The notes under the pieces are model-generated. The model was not told the DNA's origin and did no database searches. It saw only the letters and a program-made list of their open reading frames with translations. A DNA stretch of 64,000 bases. Source: Tardiphaga robiniae. Lineage in GTDB: Bacteria > Pseudomonadota > Alphaproteobacteria > Rhizobiales > Xanthobacteraceae. Positions 8,297-16,234 of this stretch are shown here, piece after piece; position 1 is the first letter of the stretch; every line of letters starts with the position of its first letter. The stretch is taken from NCBI RefSeq assembly GCF_013359755.1, contig NZ_JABMCJ010000076.1, forward strand, positions 1-64,000. The letters are read 5' to 3'. A program made the translations under genes and the position numbers.

Positions 8297-9382
8297 CTAC
8301 GACGTCGCCTTCTTCACGGCGTCTTCGCTGACGCCGACGTCGCGTGCGGTCTGCACGATGGCAGCCCAGGTCTCATCCGGCAATGGCACGCCATTGGCGG
8401 TGCGGTCGGCACGAGTCTTCGCCTCGTTGTCGCCGGGGATCAGAACCGCATCGACGCCGGCGGCCGGCTTGGCGCTCTTGAAGAAGTCGACATAACGCGC
8501 GACTTCGCCGTCGAAGAAGTTCGCGGGGTCGATCACCTTCGGATCGATATAGATCGAGAACATGCCATTGGCGAATGGCCGATCATACTTGGTGGCACCG
8601 TTGCCGGTGAGCGCACCGCCGAGCAATTCGCAGATCAATGCGAGGCCCGAGCCCTTGTGATCGCCGAAGGCGCGGATGGCGCCGGTGCCCTTGGAGTGAT
8701 CGCGCGGACCTTGCATCTCATGCGGGCCGTAAAGCAGCGCCGGATCTTCGCTCAGCGACCCGTCAGGCGCAATCAGCGCACCCTTCGGCAGTTTCTTGCC
8801 GCCGCGCGAGGCGACCAGCACCTTGCCTTCGGCCACCACCGAGGTCGCGAAGTCGAGCACCACCGGCATCTGTCCGGGACGCGGAATGCCAACGCAATAA
8901 GGCGCGGTGGACAGACGACGCTCGACACCGCCATAGGGCGCGACCAGCACGGAGCCGGCGGCCGTGACAAAATGGATCGAGACCAAGCCTTCGGCCGCGG
9001 CCATCTCGGCCCAGTCGCCGATGCGGCCGATGTGACCGGAATTCTTGGTGGCGATGGCGGAGAGACCAGCCGCCTTGCACTTCTCGATGCCGAGCTTGAC
9101 CGCCTGCGGGCCGACCGTCTGGCCATAGCCGAAGCGGCCATCGACCACGGCGAGCGACGGCGTATCGACGGGGATCTCGATGGTCTGGTTGGGGGTGATC
9201 ATCCCGTTATTGCGCCAGCGGATATAGACCGGCACGCGGATCACGCCGTGGCTGTCATGGCCTGTGAGGTTCGCTGTCGTGAGATAGGTCGCGATGCGCT
9301 TCGCCTCTTCCGGGGAAGAGTCCGCATGGGCGAACACGTCGGCGACGAAATCGATGAGCTTATTGACTTGAACTGTAACCAT
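8297..9382 (-). CDS. Ldh-family (malate/L-lactate/ureidoglycolate-type) NAD(P)-dependent dehydrogenase
   Basis: A 361-residue oxidoreductase of the type 2 malate/lactate dehydrogenase fold, unrelated to Rossmann LDH. The catalytic-His segment is HDSHGVIRVPVYIRW near residue 48, and NSGHIGRIGDWAEMAAAEG near 118 is diagnostic. The C-terminal half has the usual DHKGSGLALICELLGGALTG. The start at 9382 (MVTVQVNKL) is chosen because the family begins just before its first helix; upstream codons run into livF. It probably oxidises a 2-hydroxyacid or reduces a 2-ketoacid linked to the adjacent aldolase. Confidence 0.9.
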   Translation of the reverse strand: MVTVQVNKLIDFVADVFAHADSSPEEAKRIATYLTTANLTGHDSHGVIRVPVYIRWRNNGMITPNQTIEIPVDTPSLAVVDGRFGYGQTVGPQAVKLGIEKCKAAGLSAIATKNSGHIGRIGDWAEMAAAEGLVSIHFVTAAGSVLVAPYGGVERRLSTAPYCVGIPRPGQMPVVLDFATSVVAEGKVLVASRGGKKLPKGALIAPDGSLSEDPALLYGPHEMQGPRDHSKGTGAIRAFGDHKGSGLALICELLGGALTGNGATKYDRPFANGMFSIYIDPKVIDPANFFDGEVARYVDFFKSAKPAAGVDAVLIPGDNEAKTRADRTANGVPLPDETWAAIVQTARDVGVSEDAVKKATS

Positions 9383-9434
9383 GGCGGGACATTCGTCCTT
9401 GTTGATGGGCAGCGAGGCCGTCGGTGCAAGACCC

Positions 9435-10178
9435 TCAATGGGCCGCAAGACCCGCTGCAGGTTTGCCATGACCGCCGAGATAGGCGGCCGCGATGGCCTC
9501 GTTGGCCCAGAGATCCTCCGGCTTGCCGCCAAGCACGATACGGCCGGTTTCCAGCACGTAACCCTGATCGGCGACGGATAGTCCCATGCGCGCATTTTGC
9601 TCCACAAGCAAGACCGTGGTGGAGAGGCGGATTTCCGTGATGATGCGGAACACCGCCTGCACGATGACCGGCGCGAGGCCGAGCGACGGCTCGTCCAGGA
9701 GTAGCAACCGCGGCTTGGCCATCAACCCGCGCGCGACCGCCACCATTTGCAACTGGCCGCCCGAGAGCGTCCAGCCGAGCGCACCAGAGAATTTCCGTAT
9801 GTCGGGAAACAGGTCGAACATCGCATCGGCTTCACCAGACAATTCGGCCTTGCTCGCTTTGCGATTGGAGCCCCCGAGCATGATGTTCTCTTTCACCGTC
9901 AGGCCGGGAAACACCCGCCTGCCCTCCGGCACATGGGAGATGCCCATCCGCACGATGGCTTCCGGCCCGAGACCTGCAATGGACTTGCCGTCGAACAGGA
10001 TGTCGCCCGAGGCCGGCTTGGCGAGACCGGAGATCGCACGCAGCGTGGTCGACTTGCCGGCACCGTTGGCACCGAGCAGCGTGACCACCTGCCCTTCCTC
10101 GACATTGAACGACACACCGCGGAGCGCGACGATTTCGCCGTAGCGGACATTGAGATCGTTGATTTCAAGCAGCGGCAT
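9435..10178 (-). CDS. livF: Branched-chain amino acid-type ABC transporter ATP-binding protein LivF
   Basis: A 247-residue ATPase: Walker A GANGAGKST at about 38-46, signature LSGGQLQMVAVARGL and Walker B LLLLDEPSLGLAP. The LivF-specific IAGLGPEAIVRMGISHVPEGRRVF follows the Walker A region. Its ATG overlaps the stop of the livM-livG fusion by one base, so the two are translationally coupled. The system may import aromatic acids rather than leucine, because it sits beside the hpa cluster. That is inference from context. Confidence 0.95.
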   Translation of the reverse strand: MPLLEINDLNVRYGEIVALRGVSFNVEEGQVVTLLGANGAGKSTTLRAISGLAKPASGDILFDGKSIAGLGPEAIVRMGISHVPEGRRVFPGLTVKENIMLGGSNRKASKAELSGEADAMFDLFPDIRKFSGALGWTLSGGQLQMVAVARGLMAKPRLLLLDEPSLGLAPVIVQAVFRIITEIRLSTTVLLVEQNARMGLSVADQGYVLETGRIVLGGKPEDLWANEAIAAAYLGGHGKPAAGLAAH

Positions 10179-11956
10179 CAGTCTGTTCCGAGATAGGCCG
10201 AGACGACGTCGGGATGGCGGAGCACCGCCATCGACTCGCCGTCGGCAATACGCCGTCCGAAATTCAGCACGGTGATGTGCTGCGCTGCTTCCGACACCAG
10301 CGTCATGTCGTGATCGATGATCAGGATGGTCAGCCCCTGCGCCGCGATGCGCTTGAGCAGTTCGTGCAATTCGAGCTTCTCGGTCGAATTGAGGCCGGCA
10401 GCGGGCTCGTCGAGCAGCAGCAGCGTCGGGTTCGCCGCCAATGCGCGCGCGATCTCGATGAGGCGCTGATGGCCGTAGGAGAAGCTGGAGATCAGCTCCA
10501 TGGCGCGCGGACCGAGGCCGACGAAAGTGAGTGCCGCCAGCGCCCGCTCGGTCAGCGCGGCTTCATCGCCCTTGCCGGTGAGCGTATTGCCCGGCCGCTC
10601 GGCGCCGATGATGACGTTTTCCAGCGCGGTCATCGAGCGGAACAGGCGGATGTTCTGGAAGGTGCGGCCGAGTCCCGCTGCCGCGCGCAGATGCGGCGGC
10701 ATCGTGGTGACGTCGGTGCCGTCCAGCACCACCTTGCCTGAGGTCGCGTTGTAGAGACCCGACAGCACGTTGAGCGTCGTGGTCTTGCCGGAGCCGTTGG
10801 GGCCGATCAGCGCGTGCACGCCGCCGCGGCGCACGGATATGTCGACCTGATCGACAGCTTTCAAGCCGCCGAAATGTTTCGACAGGCCGGTGACTTCGAG
10901 CACCATGTCGCCGCCGGTCGCCGCCGGCTTGAGCTGCAGCGGCGCGCTGGTCACGGCCACCTTCTTGCTGCTGCGCATGCGATCATAGGCCGCGGTGACG
11001 AAGCCCCAGATGCCGTCGGGCATGAAGCGGATGATCAGGATCACCGACAGGCCGTAGATGGCGAGATAGAGGCCCGGCACGCTCTTGAGGAAACGCAACC
11101 ATTCCGGAATGAGGATCAGAAGACCCGTGCCGATGGCGGAGCCGATCGGCGACGCCACGCCGCCGAGCAGCGACATCGTGAGAAACACGATGGATTCGGC
11201 GAAGGAGAACTGGTCCGGGCTGATATAAGCGAAGCCGCCCGCAAAGAGGCCGCCGCCGAGGCCGCCAAGCACGGCCGATATGGCGAAGGCATAGACCTTG
11301 GTGCGAAACACATCGATGCCGTTGACGCCGGCGGCGAGTTCATTGTCGCGCACGGCGCGCATGGCGCGGCCGAGCCGCGTCTCCGGCAGATGCCAGACGA
11401 CGTAGCCGACCAGCGCCAGCATCGCGACGCAGAAAGCGAGATAGGACTGCGACGACAGGAACAGCGACGGGCGCCCGATCTTCGACACGCCGTCCGGTCC
11501 CTTGGTGAGCCAGATCGCGTTGATCATCACCAAAGTGACGATCTGCTGGAACGAGATCGTCACCATGGCCAGATAATGCCCGCCGAGCCGCAGCGTCGAC
11601 AGGCCAAGGACCGCGCCGGCAATCAGCGCCATCACGCAGCCCGCCACCAGGCAGAGCCAGTAGCTGAGCTGATAGTCCGTGGTGCCGATGCCGACCGCAT
11701 AGGCGCCGAAGCCGAAGAATGCCGCCTGCGCCAGATTGATCTGCCCGCACAGGCCGAGCACCACCGAGAGGCCGAACACGGCGATGGCGAAAGTAGTGGC
11801 CTGCATCAGGATGTTGAGGATGTAGCCGTCGAACTGCATCGACGACGCCAGAAAGACCACGATGGCGGCGCCGATGAAATACGGCGCGTGGCGCAGCAGC
11901 AGCGGCTTCGGACGCGTGATGACCACTGCCGGGATGTTGTCGCTGGAGGTGCTCAT
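10178..11956 (-). CDS. livM-livG: Fused LivM permease-LivG ATPase of a branched-chain-type ABC importer
   Basis: One 592-residue open frame joins two normally separate subunits. Residues about 25-325 are a LivM permease (hydrophobic segments, GQINLAQAAFFGFGAYA at 71-87, GRAMRAVRDNELAAGVNGI coupling loop at 196-214). A short linker at about 326-350 leads to a LivG ATPase with Walker A GPNGSGKTTT from 385, signature SYGHQRLIEIARAL and Walker B LLLLDEPAAGL. The start at 11956 overlaps the livH stop by four bases (ATGA). The same frame stays open for about 1 kb upstream, antisense-like to livH codons, and is not coding there. The fusion fixes a one-to-one permease-ATPase stoichiometry. Confidence 0.93.
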   Translation of the reverse strand: MSTSSDNIPAVVITRPKPLLLRHAPYFIGAAIVVFLASSMQFDGYILNILMQATTFAIAVFGLSVVLGLCGQINLAQAAFFGFGAYAVGIGTTDYQLSYWLCLVAGCVMALIAGAVLGLSTLRLGGHYLAMVTISFQQIVTLVMINAIWLTKGPDGVSKIGRPSLFLSSQSYLAFCVAMLALVGYVVWHLPETRLGRAMRAVRDNELAAGVNGIDVFRTKVYAFAISAVLGGLGGGLFAGGFAYISPDQFSFAESIVFLTMSLLGGVASPIGSAIGTGLLILIPEWLRFLKSVPGLYLAIYGLSVILIIRFMPDGIWGFVTAAYDRMRSSKKVAVTSAPLQLKPAATGGDMVLEVTGLSKHFGGLKAVDQVDISVRRGGVHALIGPNGSGKTTTLNVLSGLYNATSGKVVLDGTDVTTMPPHLRAAAGLGRTFQNIRLFRSMTALENVIIGAERPGNTLTGKGDEAALTERALAALTFVGLGPRAMELISSFSYGHQRLIEIARALAANPTLLLLDEPAAGLNSTEKLELHELLKRIAAQGLTILIIDHDMTLVSEAAQHITVLNFGRRIADGESMAVLRHPDVVSAYLGTD

Positions 11957-12828
11957 GCTTTCTCCGCGACACGTTCGCCGAAGATGCCCTGCGGACGAAA
12001 CACCAGGAACAGCACCAGCACGAGGAAGGCGAAGCCGTCCTTGTAGGGCACGGAGATATAGGCCGCGCCAAACGTCTCGATGATGCCGAGCGCAAGGCCG
12101 CCGATGATGGCGCCGGTGACATCGCCGAAGCCGCCGATGATGGTGGCCGCAAACGCCTTGAGCGCGATGGTGGAGCCCATCTGGATCGACACGAACAGGA
12201 TCGGCGCAACCAGAAGCCCGGCGAGACCGCCGAGTACGGCCGAATAGATGAAGGTGACCATGATCATGGTGGAGACGGAGATGCCGAGCAGCGACGCCAT
12301 TTCCTTGTCCTGCGACGTGGCCTGCAGCTTCTTGCCGATCATGGTGTGTTCGAAGAACCAGTAATTGAAGATAACCAGCGCGATGGTGACCACGATGATC
12401 AGCAGATACTGGCTGTCGAGATAGACCGGACCGAGCTGGATGCCGGGCGTGTCGAACCAGCCCGGCAGCACCTGCGGCTGCGGGCCATACAGCGCCAGCA
12501 CGCCATTGGCCATCAGGATCGAGGCGCCGATGGTGGCGATGATCACAGGCAGATAGGTGCGGTGGCGCAGCGGATAATAGACGCCGAGATTGAAGATGAC
12601 GCCGATGACCGCCATGCCGGCGAGCGCAATGATGAAGGACAGCCAATAGGGCAGTTCCAGATCGACGGCGCAGACCACCATGAGATAGGCGGCGACCATC
12701 GAGAACTCGCCCTGCGCAAAATTGACGACATTGGTGGCGCGGAAGATCAGCACGAAGCCCAGCGCCACCAGCGCATAGACGGCTCCGATACCGATTCCCG
12801 TAAACAGTAACTGCAGTACCAGATCCAT
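11953..12828 (-). CDS. livH: Branched-chain amino acid-type ABC transporter permease LivH
   Basis: A 291-residue inner-membrane permease with about eight hydrophobic segments. It opens with the LivH pattern GIGIGAVYALVALGFVLIFRATNVVNFAQGEFSM, and its coupling loop DKEMASLLGISVSTM is near 170-185. It ends in the VLVLFLVFRPQGIFG segment shared by LivH proteins. It precedes the livM-livG fusion with an ATGA overlap. Together with livK 217 bp upstream it completes a five-function importer in four polypeptides. Confidence 0.95.
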   Translation of the reverse strand: MDLVLQLLFTGIGIGAVYALVALGFVLIFRATNVVNFAQGEFSMVAAYLMVVCAVDLELPYWLSFIIALAGMAVIGVIFNLGVYYPLRHRTYLPVIIATIGASILMANGVLALYGPQPQVLPGWFDTPGIQLGPVYLDSQYLLIIVVTIALVIFNYWFFEHTMIGKKLQATSQDKEMASLLGISVSTMIMVTFIYSAVLGGLAGLLVAPILFVSIQMGSTIALKAFAATIIGGFGDVTGAIIGGLALGIIETFGAAYISVPYKDGFAFLVLVLFLVFRPQGIFGERVAEKA

Positions 12829-12867
12829 CAGGCGTGCTCGGTGGGAGGTGATTTTGCCAAGAACTCA

Positions 12868-13014
12868 TCATTCCGGGATGCGCCCCCTTGGGCGCAGACC
12901 CGGAATCTCGACATGGTGAGCGCGGCAACAGGCGCTGAACATTTCGGGATTCCCCGCCACTCCAATTGGAGTGGCTGAGGTTCACACGCGAAGATGCGCG
13001 TGCCCCGGGATTAC
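12868..13014. repeat. Intergenic palindromic repeat, family A copy 2 (degenerate)
   Basis: The left half ATTCCGGGATGCGCCCCCTTGGGCGCAGACCCGGAATC matches the family A arm. The right half is decayed (GGGATTCC...GCGTGCCCCGGGATTAC). It lies between livK and livH, where it could reduce downstream expression relative to the binding protein, a usual arrangement for intercistronic stems. Confidence 0.65.
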
Positions 13015-13045
13015 GGTGAAGGCCGTCGGTCGACGGCCCTCACCG

Positions 13046-14194
13046 TCAGTTATCGAATTCGATGTGCTTGTCGAAGACGATGTTGCCCTTCTCGTTCTTC
13101 ACGATGTTGTAGCCGTGCAGACCGTCGCCGTTCTTGTCGAAGTTGTATTCGCCTTCGGCGCCCGGATATTTCTTGATGGCGACGATGGCCTCGCGGATCT
13201 TCTGCGGATCGGTCGAACCGGCATTCTTGATGGCCATGGCCAGCACGTTGATGGCATCATACGGCCACGAGCTCTGGTTATCCGGCGCGACCTTGTAGGC
13301 ATCGCGATAGGCCTTGCCGAAGGCCTTCGACGCCTCGGAGGAATCTTCCGCGTAATCGGCGACGCCATAGGTGCCGTAGAGCGCGGGACCGGCGAGCTTC
13401 AGCGCTGTGACGTTGACGATCGAGGGCGAGCCGACCCACGGAATGTTGACACCGAGCTGGCGCAGCTGACGGGCAAAAATGCCGAGATCGTTTTCGAAGG
13501 TGAAGTATGAGCCGAGAATGTCGGCGCCCGACTGCTTGATCGCCAATACGACAGGCGTGAAGTCCTGGCTCTGATTGGCATAGCCCTGATCAAGCGCGAC
13601 GGTGGCCCCCAGCGGCCCGAGCGCTTCGGTCAGTGCTTTGCCGCCTGCCGTGCCGAAGGCATCGGTCGAATGCAGCACGGCCCACTTCTTCTTGTCGAGA
13701 TTCTTGACGCCATATTCGGCGATGACGCGGCCGGAATAGCTGTCATTCGGGCGGAAGCGGAACAGCCAGGGATTGCCGAGCTTGGTGAGGTTGGGATCGG
13801 TGCCGCCGAACATCACCGGCTTGCCGAGCTTGAGCACGTCAGGCGCCATCGCATGCACTTGAGTCGAACGGATCGAGCCGAGGAAACCGACGATTTCGGG
13901 ATTGGCAGCAAGCTTGGAGAAGGCCAGCACGATGCCGGGATTGGTGGTCTGGTCGTCCTCGATGATGAGTTCAATTTGTTTGCCGAGGATGCCGCCTGCC
14001 TTGTTGATGGCCTCGACTGCGAGCTTGGCGCCGCCGGTGGCATATTTGCCCGCTTCGGCGGCCGGCCCCGTAATCGGCGCGCACATGCCGATCTTGATCG
14101 TTCCGCCGCCCTGGGCGCGCGCGCTGCCAATGATGTAGGGGGCGGTCAGACCAGCGGCCAATCCTGCCGTGAATCCACGTCTCGTGAGCGTCAT
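13046..14194 (-). CDS. Branched-chain-type ABC transporter substrate-binding protein (LivK family)
   Basis: A 382-residue periplasmic binding protein with a Tat-type signal (TRRGF at 4-8, cut near ARA27). The mature part opens GTIKIGMCAPITGPAAEAGKYATGGAKLA, typical of the LivK/amide-aromatic binder group. ELIIEDDQTTNPG and the later VLHSTDAFGTAG follow the PBP1 fold. GGGAGAGAA supplies the ribosome site. It heads the transporter unit. The ligand may be an aromatic or dicarboxylic acid, given the hpa cluster on the other side. Confidence 0.93.
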   Translation of the reverse strand: MTLTRRGFTAGLAAGLTAPYIIGSARAQGGGTIKIGMCAPITGPAAEAGKYATGGAKLAVEAINKAGGILGKQIELIIEDDQTTNPGIVLAFSKLAANPEIVGFLGSIRSTQVHAMAPDVLKLGKPVMFGGTDPNLTKLGNPWLFRFRPNDSYSGRVIAEYGVKNLDKKKWAVLHSTDAFGTAGGKALTEALGPLGATVALDQGYANQSQDFTPVVLAIKQSGADILGSYFTFENDLGIFARQLRQLGVNIPWVGSPSIVNVTALKLAGPALYGTYGVADYAEDSSEASKAFGKAYRDAYKVAPDNQSSWPYDAINVLAMAIKNAGSTDPQKIREAIVAIKKYPGAEGEYNFDKNGDGLHGYNIVKNEKGNIVFDKHIEFDN

Positions 14195-14287
14195 CGTTCT
14201 CTCCCTAAGAGGCCGGACTTGAGCGCCAGCCTTCTTTTGATGGCGGGAGTTGAGCGAAAAATTCTCCTCCTGTCTACAGCCCAGCGA

Positions 14288-14304
14288 AATTCGTACGACG
14301 AATT
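14288..14304. promoter_or_regulatory. Operator-like inverted repeat upstream of livK
   Basis: Perfect seven-base arms AATTCGT and ACGAATT are separated by three bases. The site is about 94 bp upstream of the livK start and just beyond the hpaR stop. It is a candidate regulator site for the transporter operon; the regulator is unknown. Confidence 0.4.
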
Positions 14305-14353
14305 AACGCTCGCGTGACGTGCTGCGGCCTTGCCGCAAAAATATGCAGATCAG

Positions 14354-14875
14354 CTATTCACCAGCGTCATCGTCTTCCGCCCCATCGGCAGCAGGCATGG
14401 CCAGCAGCGCAGCTTCCAGCTCATGCAACAGGGCCTGCAGGTCCGACAATTTGCGCGCGCCGAAGCGCTTCGTCATCTCGGCATAGATTGCCTCCGATGT
14501 GGGCGCGACGGCCTCGATCAATTTCAATCCCTTTGACGTGATCGAAACAATGCTGCGGCGCAAATCGGCCTTCAGCAAGCGCCGCTCGATCAGCTTGCGC
14601 CCTTCGAGATCACGCAGGATGCGCGACAGGCTCGGCCCCAGCAGGAAGGCGACCCGCGCGAGTTCCGTCACCTCGATCTCGCCCGACGCCGCGAGCGCGC
14701 GCAGGATGCGCCATTGCTGTTCGGTGAGATCATGCGCGCGAAGCGATGGTCGAAAATGTCGCATCACCGATTCCCGCGTTCGCAGCAGCGACATCGGCAG
14801 CGACTGCGAGAAGTCGCGCATGGGGATTTTCGCGGCGGCCCTGGCGGCGGTCCGTGGCTTTGATGCTGTCGTCAT
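14354..14875 (-). CDS. hpaR: Homoprotocatechuate degradation regulator HpaR (MarR family)
   Basis: A 173-residue MarR-type repressor. LPMSLLRTRESVMRHFRPSLRAHDLTEQQWRILRAL matches the HpaR subfamily opening, and the winged helix carries EVTELARVAFLLGPSLSRILRDLEGRKLIERR and DLRRSIVSIT. The acidic tail AADGAEDDDAGE is extra. The start at 14875 has GAGG a few bases upstream; an in-frame ATG 42 bp earlier lacks one. It is divergent from hpaH and in other bacteria represses the meta-cleavage operon until homoprotocatechuate-type ligands bind. Confidence 0.88.
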   Translation of the reverse strand: MTTASKPRTAARAAAKIPMRDFSQSLPMSLLRTRESVMRHFRPSLRAHDLTEQQWRILRALAASGEIEVTELARVAFLLGPSLSRILRDLEGRKLIERRLLKADLRRSIVSITSKGLKLIEAVAPTSEAIYAEMTKRFGARKLSDLQALLHELEAALLAMPAADGAEDDDAGE

Positions 14876-14959
14876 GGTCGCCTCTATAGGATGATTCTGG
14901 CGCACCGCAGTGTGCAACGCACAATCGAATTGTCACGTCCAGGGTTTGATCGCAACAAC

Positions 14960-14971
14960 TTAACATGTTAA
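14960..14971. promoter_or_regulatory. Candidate HpaR operator in the hpaR-hpaH divergent region
   Basis: A perfect 12-base palindrome, TTAACATGTTAA, lies 41 bp upstream of the hpaH start and 84 bp upstream of hpaR. Its position between a MarR repressor and its usual target operon, and its AT-rich symmetry in GC-rich DNA, support an operator role. Binding itself is inferred. Confidence 0.6.
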
Positions 14972-15012
14972 TCGGTTTTCCGCGCGGCTTTTCTGCGCGG
15001 GATGACGACGCG

Positions 15013-15819
15013 ATGGCACTCACCTCTTCAGACATATCAAGCGCGGCGCAGCGCCTGCATCACGCCGAGAAGACGCGGACGCAGATCCGGCAACTGTCGC
15101 TGGATCATCCCGGCATCACCATCGACGATTCCTACGCGATCCAGAAAGCCTGGATTGCAATCAAGACCGGCGAAGGCCGTATCGTGCGCGGCCACAAGAT
15201 CGGCCTCACCTCCAAGGCGATGCAGAGCGCGCTGAATATCGACGAGCCGGATTCCGGCGTGCTGCTCGACGACATGTTCTTCGCCGACGGCGGCATCGTT
15301 CCCACCGACCGCTTCATCGCAACACGCGTCGAGGCCGAACTGGCTTTCGTGATGAAGACACGGCTCGCGGGCCCGGATTGCACGATGTTCGATGTGCTGA
15401 ATGCCACCGACTTCGTGGTCCCGGCGCTGGAGATCCTCGACACGCGCGTCGAGCGCGTCGATGCGGCGACGAAAGCCACGCGAAAGATTTTCGACACCAT
15501 CGCCGACAACGCCGCCAATGCCGGCATCGTGCTCGGCGGGCGGCCGATGCGTCCGCTGGACACCGATCTGCGCTGGGTCGGCGCCATGTGCCATCGCAAC
15601 GGTCAGCTCGAGGAAACGGGCCTCGCCGCCGGTGTGCTGAATCATCCCGCCACCAGCGTCGCCTGGCTGACCAACAAGATCGCGCCGCATGGGCTAGCGC
15701 TGGAACCCGGTCAGGTCGTTCTCGCCGGCTCGTTCATTCGCCCCATCGAGACCCGCAAAGGCGACACGATCCAGGCGGACTATGGCCCGTGGGGCACCGT
15801 GAGCTGCTACTTCGGCTGA
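15013..15819 (+). CDS. hpaH: 2-oxo-hept-4-ene-1,7-dioate hydratase HpaH
   Basis: A 268-residue hydratase of the fumarylacetoacetate hydrolase superfamily, the usual HpaH length (about 267). RIVRGHKIGLTSKAMQ, VEAELAFVMK (ExE metal site) and FVVPALEILDTRV follow the MhpD/HpaH pattern. It hydrates 2-oxohept-4-ene-1,7-dioate to 4-hydroxy-2-oxoheptanedioate. I prefer the ATG at 15013 (MALTSSDI) on length; an upstream ATG at 14965 would place the start inside the palindromic region. It is the first gene of the operon. Confidence 0.92.
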   Translation: MALTSSDISSAAQRLHHAEKTRTQIRQLSLDHPGITIDDSYAIQKAWIAIKTGEGRIVRGHKIGLTSKAMQSALNIDEPDSGVLLDDMFFADGGIVPTDRFIATRVEAELAFVMKTRLAGPDCTMFDVLNATDFVVPALEILDTRVERVDAATKATRKIFDTIADNAANAGIVLGGRPMRPLDTDLRWVGAMCHRNGQLEETGLAAGVLNHPATSVAWLTNKIAPHGLALEPGQVVLAGSFIRPIETRKGDTIQADYGPWGTVSCYFG

Positions 15820-15835
15820 ACAGGGATCACGCACC

Positions 15836-16234
15836 ATGCCGCATTTCACCATCGAATATTCGGCCAATCTCGACGGCGCGATCGATATCAGCGCGCTCTG
15901 CGAGGTCATCCGCAACGCTGCGGTGCAGACCGGCATCTTCCCGCTCGGCGGCATTCGTGTGCGCGCGATCCGCTGCGAGCATTACGCCATCGCCGACGGC
16001 CGCGCCGGCCTCAGCTTTCTCGATATCCTGCTGCGGATCGGCGAAGGCCGGTCGGTCGAGGCTCGCCAGACGGCTGGTGCGCATATCTTCGATGTGGTCT
16101 CGACCCATCTCGACAACGTCTTTGCGTCCGGCAGATTCGCATTGTCCTTCGACATGCAGATCAATGACAGCGCGACGAGCTGGAAGCGCAATCCCATTCA
16201 CGACCTGCTGAAAGCCGAGGCCAACAATGGCTAA
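15836..16234 (+). CDS. hpaF: 5-carboxymethyl-2-hydroxymuconate delta-isomerase HpaF
   Basis: A 132-residue protein beginning MPHFTIEYSANL, where Pro2 is the catalytic base of the tautomerase-like CHMI family after Met removal. The GGIRVRAIRCEHYAIADGR segment and the C-terminal FALSFDMQI match HpaF. It isomerises 5-carboxymethyl-2-hydroxymuconate to its oxo form before decarboxylation by HpaG. It overlaps hpaE by eight bases, indicating coupled translation. Confidence 0.92.
   Translation: MPHFTIEYSANLDGAIDISALCEVIRNAAVQTGIFPLGGIRVRAIRCEHYAIADGRAGLSFLDILLRIGEGRSVEARQTAGAHIFDVVSTHLDNVFASGRFALSFDMQINDSATSWKRNPIHDLLKAEANNG

Noticed and set aside
11957-12985. Upstream continuation of the livM-livG frame
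   Set aside because: The frame is open through the livH gene but encodes an Arg/His-rich sequence without membrane segments; livH itself is in another frame with strong motifs, so the true start is at 11956.
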